Shown one piece after another: positions 8,713-16,121 of a stretch of 64,000 nt of DNA. Position numbers and translations under genes: made by a program. A model generated the notes under the pieces. It was not told the DNA's origin and did no database searches. It saw only the letters and a program-made list of their open reading frames with translations. Position 1 is the stretch's first letter. Every line of letters starts with the position of its first letter. Location: NCBI GenBank assembly GCA_020636215.1, contig JACJYG010000016.1, positions 1 through 64,000 of the forward strand. Reading direction: 5' to 3'. The stretch is from Lewinellaceae bacterium. Its GTDB lineage: Bacteria; Bacteroidota; Bacteroidia; Chitinophagales; Saprospiraceae.

Positions 8713-8856
8713 CTAATTCAGGCTCGCCGCACAGTTTTCCGCCTTTTCCAGAGTTCTCCCGGCGATGAGGAGCTGTGCTTCACTGTATTGAGCAAGCAAT
8801 TCGGCGATATTCCGCCCCGCCCGACCGTAGCCTCCCAGGATTAGTATTTTTTTCAT
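8713..8856 (-). pseudogene. N-terminal remnant of an NAD(P)-binding (saccharopine dehydrogenase-like) protein
   Basis: Only 47 codons remain, starting MKKILILGGYGRAGRNIAEL, which is the dinucleotide-binding beta-alpha-beta start of saccharopine dehydrogenase-like proteins, and ending at AGRTLEKAENCAASLN. Full-length relatives have about 350 residues. No continuation is seen in any frame downstream, so this is a truncated leftover rather than a frameshift. Confidence 0.6.
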
Positions 8857-8960
8857 CACTTCGCTTTTTTCTCATTATCGAGGATAAGTTCCACCGGCAA
8901 CAATACGGCAAAGGCAACTACCGGCAAAAATGGGAGCCAACTGTTATCATTTTGCCAGTC
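8856..8960 (-). pseudogene. C-terminal remnant of a membrane protein
   Basis: An open stretch of 34 codons without a start encodes a hydrophobic tail (SWLPFLPVVAFAVLLPVEL, then a charged end DNEKKAK). Its stop overlaps the start of the NAD-binding remnant in the arrangement TGATG, the type of coupling seen between real genes. It also overlaps the last bases of the CDF gene in another frame. It suggests that a two-gene unit was cut at both ends. Confidence 0.35.
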
Positions 8961-9740
8961 TTAGTATCCTCACCGCCCCCCTCATCACAAAACCGAAAAC
9001 GATCCCGCCTACGATCAAGTCCGGCCATTTACTTTCCAGCCAATAAACCAGCGCTCCGGCCAGGATCACTCCACCATTCACGATAATGTCATTGGAAGTG
9101 AATATGGCGCTGGCTTGCATGTGGGCTTCATCACTTCTGGCTTTATTGATCAGCCAGAGTGAAATCAGGTTGCCAATAAGAGCCAGTACTGATATGATAA
9201 TCATCCATTGGAAAAGGGGTATTCCGGTTTCGCTGAAAAACCTCCTCAAGACTTCCGAAAACCCTAATAGCGCCAGCCCCATCTGGAAATAGCCACTAAT
9301 TTTAGCGACTTTCTTCTTACGCGAAATGGCAGCGCCCACTGCAAAAAGGCTTAGCCCATAAACAATAGAATCAGCCAGCATGTCCAGCGAGTCTGCCACC
9401 AGCCCCATGGAGCGGGAAATCCATCCGGTAGTCATCTCTACTACAAAGAAGCCGAAATTGATACCCAGAACCCACCACAGTATTTTGCGCTGGTTGGAAT
9501 CGTCAGCCGCCAACGGCAGCTTGGTTTCATCTTCGGTGTTTTCCAACCGGTCGTTGAGCTTGAGTTCACTGATGGCCTGATGGATCGTGTCCACTTCTTC
9601 TGTATGATATACTTCCAGTTTACGATTGGGGATATCAAAAGAAAGCTGCTTTACTTCTTTATAAGGCTCCAGCTTCATGCGGATCATTTGCTCCTCGGAG
9701 GGGAGTCCATTTTGCTGATATGAAAGGTGGTTTTCTTCAT
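8947..9740 (-). CDS. CDF-family cation transporter, apparent 1-bp deletion near the N-terminus
   Basis: A cation diffusion facilitator with an N-terminal HMA-like domain (about residues 1-75) and six membrane helices; the core keeps SLDMLADSIVYGLSL, a variant of the metal-site DSxxD motif. I recall relatives starting MKKTTF-I-KMDCPSEEQMIRM. Here the ATG six bases after the GDCCVxC stop gives MKKTTFHISKMD, then the frame breaks; the rest (PSEEQMIRMKLEP to the end) is in another frame. The break near 9704 fits loss of one base from the TGCCCC that would encode Cys-Pro. An alternative start at 9783 gives an intact 278-residue frame but a non-homologous N-terminus overlapping the upstream gene. 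Last gene of the mer-type operon. Confidence 0.8.
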
Positions 9741-9746
9741 AGCTTT

Positions 9747-9959
9747 TTAGCAACAACTCTTGTCTTGCTGAATTGGGGGGCATTGTACAGATCCATAGCT
9801 ACAAAAAACACAGCAATCCCCTTCTTTTGGCTTCAGAACGGCCTTGCAGCTTTCACATTCATAGAAAAATTGACAAGCGTCAGTTGGCATTTCTTCTTCT
9901 TTTTGGTACCCACATTTTGGGCAGGTAATAACTGATGTTGATATAATTTTCATATTCAA
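9747..9959 (-). CDS. GDCCVxC domain protein
   Basis: A 70-residue Cys-rich soluble protein. It has two CxxC zinc-ribbon-like pairs (TCPKCGY and YECESCKAVLKPK), the family motif GDCCVFCSYG, a further Cys in VQCPP and a CC at the C-terminus. The family occurs in Bacteroidota metal operons, sometimes as a selenoprotein; function is not established, though mercury or other thiophilic metal binding is likely. Met 1 and Met 3 are both possible starts. It lies between the MerA-like gene (14 bp) and the CDF gene. A frameshifted second copy is near 32 kb. Confidence 0.85.
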   Translation of the reverse strand: MNMKIISTSVITCPKCGYQKEEEMPTDACQFFYECESCKAVLKPKEGDCCVFCSYGSVQCPPIQQDKSCC

Positions 9960-9973
9960 TTTCTATTTATTTC

Positions 9974-11320
9974 TTAAACCATGTATGAAAGATCAGAACC
10001 GAAGGTTGGATAGGCATAGATCATCTTTTTTAAATCCTTTGATTTCATTCCCGTTGTAATGGCCATTGCAAAAAGGTTAATGGTTTCGGCTGCCTCAGGA
10101 CCAATCAGATGTGCACCCAGCAACTTGCCATTATTTTTATCAGTTATTGTTTTAAAAGCGTATTGATCTTCATTTAGCCGTTTCGAATTGAACCAGGAAC
10201 TGGCTTCCTGATAATTTACAGATATATCGATTTTCTTTTTCTTAGCTGTCTGCTCTGTAAGACCTACACTGGCTATTGAAGGAATAGTGAAAACCACCGA
10301 GGGAATAGCACCATAATCAATTGATTTTTTATTTCCCTTGATGATATTAGAGGCTACAACATGACCTTCCATGACGGCAACCGGAGTCAGTGGCAGGCCA
10401 TCTGAATCAGCCGTATCACCAGCTGCATAAATGTGAGAATTGGAAACGCTCTGCAGGTGGCGGTTTAATTCAACACCTTTTTTATTGTGCGAGACCCCGG
10501 CATTATCCAGAGCCAAATCCCCAATTGCCGGTAATCGACCAGAGGAATTAAAAACAGCCTCAGCTTTAAAGTGAACATCCCTTTCATTTTGTCGGCCTTT
10601 GACGATTAGCGTGTTCTCTTTTTTGTGAATTTCCAACGCCTCGGTTTCCAGATGGATTTTTACGCCTAATTTTTCTGAAGCCGATTGCAGATGTTTCACA
10701 ATGTCCGGGTCGAAATTCTCCAGGGGATAAGTACCTCGATGAATAATAGTAACCTCTGCACCTGCCCGGACTGCAATATGCGCGAACTCAAAAGCAATGT
10801 AACCACCCCCTATGAATAAAAGTGACTTAGGCAATTCATTAAGATTGAGGAAGTCTGTACTCGTCAATGCATAATTTGCCCCAGGTATTCCCAGCGGACG
10901 TGGTTTAGCCCCGGTAGCAATCAGTATCTTTTCGGCCTCTATCTGCTCATTTCCTAATTGAAGTTTGTTCTTACCAATAAATTCGGCCTTTTCATGAAAA
11001 GTCTTTACCCCATTTTTACGGAAGCCCTTTTCTACTTTAGCAGGCATTGGTTCCGTAAAGGTGTTTTTAAAACGCCTCAGGTCGCTCCAGTTTATTTCCG
11101 GTTTACCGGTTATTCCTTTTCCCTGGAGATTTTCTGCCATGTTTACTGCTTCAGTGGCACTGATCAATACTTTCTTTGGATCACACCCCCTCAGCGCACA
11201 CGTGCCTCCGTAAGGCAATTCATCGGTAATGCCTACCGATAATCCAGCAGCAGCACATTTATTTGCGGCAGTGATACCTGCCATTCCAGCGCCAATTATA
11301 AATACATCAAAGTACTGCAT
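9974..11320 (-). CDS. MerA-like pyridine nucleotide-disulfide oxidoreductase
   Basis: A 448-residue flavoprotein of the class I disulfide reductase family. It has an N-terminal FAD motif (IIGAGMAGITAAN), redox-active cysteines in CALRGCDPKK (Cys 41 and 46), a second GxGxxA NAD(P) fold (FIGGGYIAFEFAHIA), the YAAGDTADSDGLPLTPVA motif and a C-terminal dimerisation domain with GAHLIGPEAAETI. Unlike true mercuric reductases it has no N-terminal HMA domain and no vicinal Cys pair at the C-terminus (it ends GSDLSYMV), so Hg(II) reduction is uncertain; a glutathione-, mycothiol- or dihydrolipoamide-like role is possible. The start is 3 bp after the MerTP stop, in the same operon. Confidence 0.85.
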   Translation of the reverse strand: MQYFDVFIIGAGMAGITAANKCAAAGLSVGITDELPYGGTCALRGCDPKKVLISATEAVNMAENLQGKGITGKPEINWSDLRRFKNTFTEPMPAKVEKGFRKNGVKTFHEKAEFIGKNKLQLGNEQIEAEKILIATGAKPRPLGIPGANYALTSTDFLNLNELPKSLLFIGGGYIAFEFAHIAVRAGAEVTIIHRGTYPLENFDPDIVKHLQSASEKLGVKIHLETEALEIHKKENTLIVKGRQNERDVHFKAEAVFNSSGRLPAIGDLALDNAGVSHNKKGVELNRHLQSVSNSHIYAAGDTADSDGLPLTPVAVMEGHVVASNIIKGNKKSIDYGAIPSVVFTIPSIASVGLTEQTAKKKKIDISVNYQEASSWFNSKRLNEDQYAFKTITDKNNGKLLGAHLIGPEAAETINLFAMAITTGMKSKDLKKMIYAYPTFGSDLSYMV

Positions 11321-11323
11321 GGG

Positions 11324-11929
11324 TTATTGATTTTTTATGTTGGTAACTGCATAGCCTGTGCTGTTGATTGCTTTTTCAACTTCAGCGACTGAAGTTTTGG
11401 AGGAATCAAACTGGACGATTACATTTTCATTTGCATAAGAAGCTTTCACTTCCACGATACCATCAAGTTTATTTACCTCATGGCTTACATGTTCTTCGCA
11501 CCCTGTGCAAGTCATGCCGCTTACGGAGAAGGTTGCTGTTTGCACGTTTTGCTGATCAACAACAATCACTTGCCGATCTTGTGAGGGGTAAAAAACATTT
11601 GCATAGAGCGGAAATGCAAGCATGAGTACTGCAAAAACAGTAACAATTGCCAGGAATGTTTTGGATTGGATGAATTTTGGTTTTTCGTCATCTTCACAAG
11701 CACATTCGATTTCTTCTTGGGAGCGGGGTTTCAATTTTTGATACCAAGCAAAAACCAGGACTACAATGGTCAGGCCTATTAAATACGGCCTAAATGGTTC
11801 AAGCCAGGAAAAAGTAGATGCAATCCCACTTGTTCCTGCTATAAGTGCTAATACCGGTGTTATACAACATAACGAGGCTGCAATAGCTGTCAAAAGCCCA
11901 GCTCCGATTAGTTTTTTATTTGATTTCAT
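11324..11929 (-). CDS. merTP: Mercuric transport fusion protein MerTP
   Basis: A 201-residue membrane protein that joins MerT and MerP. The first half has a vicinal Cys pair in helix 1 (SLCCITP), further helices and a cytosolic ECACEDD motif. The second half, after a last helix, is a periplasmic HMA domain with GMTCTGCEEH. MerT and MerP normally pass Hg(II) across the inner membrane through these Cys pairs. It overlaps the ArsR-type regulator by 4 bp (ATGA), so translation is coupled, and the MerA-like gene follows directly. Confidence 0.9.
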   Translation of the reverse strand: MKSNKKLIGAGLLTAIAASLCCITPVLALIAGTSGIASTFSWLEPFRPYLIGLTIVVLVFAWYQKLKPRSQEEIECACEDDEKPKFIQSKTFLAIVTVFAVLMLAFPLYANVFYPSQDRQVIVVDQQNVQTATFSVSGMTCTGCEEHVSHEVNKLDGIVEVKASYANENVIVQFDSSKTSVAEVEKAINSTGYAVTNIKNQ

Positions 11930-12300
11930 ACTGTTTCCAATATTTGGTTTTCATCAAGGATTTTGAAAAACGGGTTCATCAATTTTTCGTATGCTTTTGT
12001 CAATGAGTAAAAAATGGTTTGGGCTTCCCGGTCAGTCTGAACGAGCTTTCTGTCTTTCAGTTTTCGTAAATGTTGAGATACTGCAGAGATGTTCATCCCA
12101 AGAATGTCGCTCAGGTCGCAGACACAAAGCCGTTTTTCTTCATAAAGCAGATACAAGATTTTTAATCTCACATTGTTACCTGCCAACGAAAGTCCATTAG
12201 ACAAATAGTCAAATGTCTCGTTTAGTTCTGAAACTCTATCCTTGCAGCGTTTTATCTGTTCAATATCCGCCCTTTGTCTTATGCAAGAGTTGTTATCCAT
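11926..12300 (-). CDS. ArsR/SmtB-family metalloregulator of the mer-type operon
   Basis: A 124-residue winged-helix repressor. The recognition helix region reads LGMNISAVSQHLRKLKDRKLV. Cys 59 and 61 in RLCVCDL match the metal-binding CVC site of ArsR proteins, and additional Cys at positions 6 and 19 could complete a thiolate site, as in CadC-like sensors. It is the first gene of a five-gene operon and probably represses it through the inverted repeat in its own promoter. Metal specificity (Hg, As or Cd) cannot be fixed from sequence; MerTP suggests Hg. Confidence 0.9.
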   Translation of the reverse strand: MDNNSCIRQRADIEQIKRCKDRVSELNETFDYLSNGLSLAGNNVRLKILYLLYEEKRLCVCDLSDILGMNISAVSQHLRKLKDRKLVQTDREAQTIFYSLTKAYEKLMNPFFKILDENQILETV

Positions 12301-12305
12301 AAGTG

Positions 12306-12339
12306 CAAAGATAGTGAATTTGTGTATTTAAGCAAATAC
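12306..12339 (-). promoter_or_regulatory. Promoter and candidate ArsR operator of the mer-type operon
   Basis: On the minus strand TTTG (12336-12333) and TATCTTTG (12313-12306) are separated by exactly 19 nt, an ideal Bacteroidota promoter. A perfect inverted repeat GTATTT-N4-AAATAC (12324-12339) covers the -33 box, as expected for a repressor that blocks polymerase. The -7 box ends only 5 nt before the ATG, so the transcript is probably leaderless or nearly so. Confidence 0.75.
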
Positions 12340-12374
12340 TAAAATACATTCCTCAAAATGGCAATAGAGATTCC

Positions 12375-12707
12375 TTAGTTTCTCTTATAAGCCAACAACC
12401 TCAGCGCATTAAAAACGACCACCACAGTAGAACCCTCATGGATGAGTACGGCAGGCCCAATAGTCGCAATGCCGGAGATCGTCAGCGGAATTAAAATGCC
12501 CACGATCCCTAGGTTCACCCAAAGGTTTTGCTTGATAATGCTTTTGGACTTTCTACTCAAACCGATAGCAAAGGGCAATGTCTCCAGTTTATCGCCCATC
12601 AGGGCAATGTCGGCTGTTTCCAGTGCTACATCGCTTCCGGCGGCTCCCATGGCGATTCCGACCGTACTATTGGCCATGGCCGGAGCATCGTTCACGCCGT
12701 CACCCAC
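12375..12707 (-). pseudogene. 3' fragment of a P1B-4 heavy-metal ATPase
   Basis: About 110 codons from the hinge VGDGVNDAPAMANSTVG to the stop, including the helix-8 motif HEGST. The protein is about 95 percent identical by eye to the end of the full ATPase at 16.1-18.5 kb, but the DNA has many synonymous differences, so it descends from a diverged full gene that was truncated later, not from a fresh copy. The upstream 2 kb of the gene is missing; the frame instead reads on from a DtxR-family FeoA-like domain. A chimeric product could be translated from a TTG, but function is unlikely. Confidence 0.75.
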
Positions 12708-12994
12708 CAGGTGCGAAAGGGTTCTATTAGGGTCATTGCCTGCCTTAACGACCAGTGATTTATCGTAATCTATAACTTCCATCACTTTCACTTCTGTACC
12801 CAATGTAAGTGAAATGCTTTCTATAAATTCCAAAAAATCAGAAGAATGGTTTTTTACACCAACATATCGGATACTGTTGGGGATTTAATATTCAATAAAT
12901 CTCCAATAGACTTTGTTGCCACCCCTTTGGGCTGGACTTTAGACAACTTGTAGATGGCCTTTAAATAATTTTTTTCTGTTTGGCTCTGCCCCAT
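12708..12994 (-). pseudogene. Decayed DtxR/MntR-family iron or manganese regulator
   Basis: The start MGQSQTEKNYLKAIYKLSKV and the helix-turn-helix IGDLLNIKSPTVSDMLV (46 codons, then TAA) are the N-terminus of a DtxR-type repressor. In another frame directly after it comes an FeoA/SH3-like domain (ISLTLGTEVKVMEVIDYDKS then LVVKAGN) typical of the C-terminus of such regulators. The dimerisation and metal-binding middle is missing, and the end is fused into the ATPase fragment. So the repressor that once stood divergent to the di-heme operon is gone, while its putative operator remains. Confidence 0.7.
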
Positions 12995-13053
12995 GATAAG
13001 ACGTTATAGGTACAAAACTACAATAAATGTTTAGCCTGTGCAATAAACAAAGA

Positions 13054-13085
13054 TTAGGCAAGTCTAATAATTTTATTAGATTTGC
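13054..13085 (+). promoter_or_regulatory. Promoter with 13-bp-arm inverted repeat (candidate DtxR-type operator)
   Basis: TAGATTTG at 13077-13084 matches TAnnTTTG; 19 nt upstream TTAG (13054-13057) is an imperfect -33 box. Arms GCAAGTCTAATAA (13058-13070) and TTATTAGATTTGC (13073-13085) pair at 12 of 13 positions around a central TT. The repeat fills the whole spacer and -7 box. It is the largest inverted repeat near any promoter in the window and lies between the DtxR remnant and the di-heme operon. Confidence 0.7.
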
Positions 13086-13101
13086 AAAAATACATTCGAT
13101 T

Positions 13102-14298
13102 ATGAAAATGCAACTGAAAGTTTTAGCTGGTATTCTCTCAATTGTTTTGTTTGCAATTGCCTGTGAAAAAACAATGCCTCCTACTCCTGATGAAAGTGAA
13201 TTGCTGGATGGGCCAATTGAAGGGTTAAACACTGCGGAACAAGCCCAATTCCTGAAAGGAGATGAAGCCTTTGGTGATGTATTTACTATTGAAAAAGGCC
13301 TGGGGCCAATATTTGTAGCTAATCAATGTGCCAGTTGCCATGCAGGAGATGGAAAGGGGTCTCCTTTTGTAAGGTTTACCAGATTTGGACAACCCGATAC
13401 ACTGGGTAATCAGTTTCTTAGTTTTGGTGGGCCACAGTTGCAACACAAGGCCATACCGGGTTATCAACCTGAACAGCTTCCTTCCGGTGTTACCTTTAGT
13501 GATTTGATTGCTCCCGCAGTGTCGGGCTTGGGTTTTCTTGATGCTGTACCTGATGCTGAGTTAGTTGCCTTATCAGACCCGAATGATGCTGATGGTGATG
13601 GCATCAGCGGAAGACCTCATTGGAATACGATTCCCAACTATGTTACGCTCCGCCCAAATAGCATTTCCCAAAACGGAAAATACATCTCAAGGTTTGGAAA
13701 GAAAGGGGGAGCGTATGATTTATTGCACCAAACTTCTGGGGCGTATAACCAGGATATGGGAATTACCTCACTTTTTGAACCCATTGACCCTTACAGTGGG
13801 TTGGAAGTAGATCCGGAGGTAAGTACCCAAACAGTACATGATGTCGTTTTTTACCTAAAAACCTTAAAAGCTCCTATCCCAAGAAACCAAGATGATCCCG
13901 ATGTGATAGCCGGAAAGCAGATTTTCTCACAAATTCAGTGTGCCTCCTGCCACACCCCTACACTAACTACCGGATTTTCGCCAATTAATGTGCTGTCTAA
14001 TAAAGAGTTTCATCCTTATACCGATATGTTGCTCCATGACATGGGAAGTGGGCTGGATGACGGTTATACGGAAGGGTTTGCATTGACTTCTGAATGGAAA
14101 ACACCCGCCCTGTGGGGACTTGGATTATCCAAAGATGCACAGGGAGGCAGTTACTTTCTGTTGCATGATGGCCGTGCCATGAGCATTGAAGAAGCCATAT
14201 TATTGCACGGTGGCGAAGCTGAACAATCCAAAACCAATTACACACAACTTTCCAATACAGAAAAGGAGCAATTAATCAAATTCCTGGAATCGCTTTAA
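13102..14298 (+). CDS. Di-heme oxidoreductase (DUF1111, thiol-oxidoreductase-like) lipoprotein
   Basis: A protein of about 398 residues with a lipoprotein signal (AGILSIVLFAIAC). Two c-type heme sites, CASCHAGDG (about residue 84) and CASCHTPT (about residue 285), fit the DHOR family, relatives of MauG-type peroxidases found in the periplasm. An upstream Met at 13027 would place 25 residues before the signal and would lie inside the operator, so the ATG at 13102 was chosen. It is followed at 1 bp by the Rieske gene. The proposed electron path is Rieske protein to di-heme enzyme or reverse; the substrate is unknown. The operator upstream suggests control by iron or manganese. Confidence 0.88.
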   Translation: MKMQLKVLAGILSIVLFAIACEKTMPPTPDESELLDGPIEGLNTAEQAQFLKGDEAFGDVFTIEKGLGPIFVANQCASCHAGDGKGSPFVRFTRFGQPDTLGNQFLSFGGPQLQHKAIPGYQPEQLPSGVTFSDLIAPAVSGLGFLDAVPDAELVALSDPNDADGDGISGRPHWNTIPNYVTLRPNSISQNGKYISRFGKKGGAYDLLHQTSGAYNQDMGITSLFEPIDPYSGLEVDPEVSTQTVHDVVFYLKTLKAPIPRNQDDPDVIAGKQIFSQIQCASCHTPTLTTGFSPINVLSNKEFHPYTDMLLHDMGSGLDDGYTEGFALTSEWKTPALWGLGLSKDAQGGSYFLLHDGRAMSIEEAILLHGGEAEQSKTNYTQLSNTEKEQLIKFLESL

Positions 14299-14299
14299 A

Positions 14300-14740
14300 A
14301 TGGAACGCAGAAAATTCATAAAAACCTGTTGCTACTCGGCTATTGGCATTCCTTTAGGAGCTTCATTGTTACAATCTTGCGGAGCTATTTACTATGCAGC
14401 TTCTACCCGTGAAGCAGGCAGGCTCGTTGTTGCCCGGTCTGAGTTTATGAAGGTAAAGAAAAACAAACAGGTGAGCCGTGATTTTGTCCTGCTAAAAACA
14501 GATAGCATGGGCTTCCCTATTTGCCTGTATAAAACAAATGAGGACACATACATCGCTTCCCTCCTTAAATGCACACACAATGGCTGTGAGTTGAATGTAG
14601 GAGGTGGTATTTATAGCTGCCCCTGTCATGGCAGTGAGTTTTCTACAACCGGAAAGGTGTTGGAAGGCCCGGCAGACCGAGATTTAAAAACGTTTAAAAC
14701 TGAAACCGATCATGAAAATATTTACATATATCTATCTTAA
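14300..14740 (+). CDS. Rieske [2Fe-2S] protein with twin-Arg-like signal
   Basis: A 146-residue protein. The N-terminus ERRKFIKTCC followed by a hydrophobic stretch and LLQSCG looks like a Tat or lipoprotein signal. The Rieske ligands are CTHNGC (about residue 91) and CPCHGSEF (about residue 110), spaced as usual, with the family tail GPADRDLKTFK. It lacks any oxygenase domain, so it is an electron carrier. It lies 1 bp after the di-heme gene and its last 29 bases overlap the start of the outer-membrane protein gene, so the three are co-expressed. Confidence 0.9.
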   Translation: MERRKFIKTCCYSAIGIPLGASLLQSCGAIYYAASTREAGRLVVARSEFMKVKKNKQVSRDFVLLKTDSMGFPICLYKTNEDTYIASLLKCTHNGCELNVGGGIYSCPCHGSEFSTTGKVLEGPADRDLKTFKTETDHENIYIYLS

Positions 14741-15962
14741 ACAATGTATGTTGGGGTGCTTGTTTGCCGTTATTACAGGTAACATGCAGGCACAAACACT
14801 GGATTCACTCATTACTCGTGTTCCCACTGATACGGCAAGCTCTTTAATGAATATGGATGCTGCTTATAACCGTCCTTTTTTAACGGTCAACAAAATGCCA
14901 GTGGCGTTGGGTGGATACCTGGAAGCCAATTCATTTTACAGTTCCGAAGATGGAGTGTCGGAAGGCTTGTCGTTCCAGGCACGGAGGTTAACCATGTTTA
15001 TGTCGGCCTCTATCACCAAACGGATCAAGTTCCTTTCAGAATTAGAATTTGAGGACGGCACAAAGGAAATAGGGATCGAGTTTGCTGCGATGGATGTGGC
15101 GTTTCATCCGGCATTGAATTTCAGGGGCGGAATTATAATGAACCCCATTGGTGCATTTAACCAAAACCATGATGGCCCGAAATGGGAGTTTGTCGAACGG
15201 CCTGATGTAGCGGTAAATATGTTACCTGCCACCTGGTCGAATGCCGGATTTGGACTGTATGGAAAAATATACAAAGGAAATTGGGTATTGGGTTACGAAG
15301 CCTATCTCTCCAATGGGTTTGATAACAGCATTATTGACAATGAGGAAAACAAAACCTTTTTACCGGCTACCAAAGAGAATGAAGAACGCTTTGAAGAAAA
15401 CAACAGTGGCAAAGCTTTAATGAGCGGTAAAATAGCTATCAAAAACCGTAACATTGGTGAGATTGGACTTTCCTATATGGGTGGGGTTTATAACAAGTTT
15501 GAGGACGATGGGGTAACCCTTGACCAAAAAAGAAGGTTAGATGTTTTTGCCGTTGACCTGAATACCACCATTCAAAAAACGGGAACGTATATTGTGGGTG
15601 AAGTGGTTTGGGTTATGGTGGATGTTCCGTCAACATTCACACAACAATATGGGAACAAACAGCAAGGAGCATTTATTGACATCGTTCAGCCTGTGTTAAA
15701 ACGAGAGATTTTTAACTGGGAAAATGCTGTCCTGAACTTATCTGCCCGGTTGGATTATGTAGATTGGAATGTAGGCACATTCAATGAAACAGGTACAGAT
15801 ATTGGTGAGCATCTATGGGCGATTACTCCGGCTATCAGCTTCCGGCCTTCGACACAAACCGTATTCAGATTGAATTACCGTTACCAGTGGCAAACAGACA
15901 TTCTCAATAACCCTCGTGCCAGAACTGGGGCATGGCTGTTTGGGTTCAGTACTTATTTTTAA
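14712..15962 (+). CDS. Outer-membrane beta-barrel (porin-like) protein
   Basis: A 416-residue protein with a signal peptide (about residues 1-28, ending NMQAQ) and alternating hydrophobic strands ending in an aromatic residue (GAWLFGFSTYF), as expected for a barrel inserted by BAM. Strand-like segments such as LGGYLEANSFY and FRLNYRYQWQTDI match phosphate-porin-like families only loosely. It overlaps the Rieske gene by 29 bp and closes the operon. In context it may admit the substrate or metal handled by the di-heme/Rieske pair; that is inference. Confidence 0.8.
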   Translation: MKIFTYIYLKQCMLGCLFAVITGNMQAQTLDSLITRVPTDTASSLMNMDAAYNRPFLTVNKMPVALGGYLEANSFYSSEDGVSEGLSFQARRLTMFMSASITKRIKFLSELEFEDGTKEIGIEFAAMDVAFHPALNFRGGIIMNPIGAFNQNHDGPKWEFVERPDVAVNMLPATWSNAGFGLYGKIYKGNWVLGYEAYLSNGFDNSIIDNEENKTFLPATKENEERFEENNSGKALMSGKIAIKNRNIGEIGLSYMGGVYNKFEDDGVTLDQKRRLDVFAVDLNTTIQKTGTYIVGEVVWVMVDVPSTFTQQYGNKQQGAFIDIVQPVLKREIFNWENAVLNLSARLDYVDWNVGTFNETGTDIGEHLWAITPAISFRPSTQTVFRLNYRYQWQTDILNNPRARTGAWLFGFSTYF

Positions 15963-15991
15963 TTCAGGCAAAATTTAGTTCTCCTACAAGG

Positions 15992-16013
15992 CTCAGGGTT
16001 GGTCTGAGTTTTT
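15992..16013 (+). terminator. Weak hairpin terminator after the di-heme operon
   Basis: CTCAG and CTGAG, separated by 7 nt, are followed by TTTTT about 30 bp after the stop of the outer-membrane protein gene. Only 5 bp pair, but the position between convergent operons supports it. Confidence 0.4.
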
Positions 16014-16121
16014 ACGCCAATGTACCAAGTGCAGGCAGCCAGAAAACTTCACCAATGCAAAGCTTAGGTTTTTTAAGTACCATGAGCAGAGTATGTTGGC
16101 TTGTAGTTAGTATTTACATTG

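Noticed and set aside
9700..9710. Programmed ribosomal frameshift in the CDF gene
   Set aside because: There is no slippery heptamer, and a one-base change restores the expected Cys exactly, so mutation or sequencing error is simpler.
13027..13101. Earlier start for the di-heme protein
   Set aside because: It would lie upstream of and inside the promoter and operator and would precede the lipoprotein signal by 25 residues.
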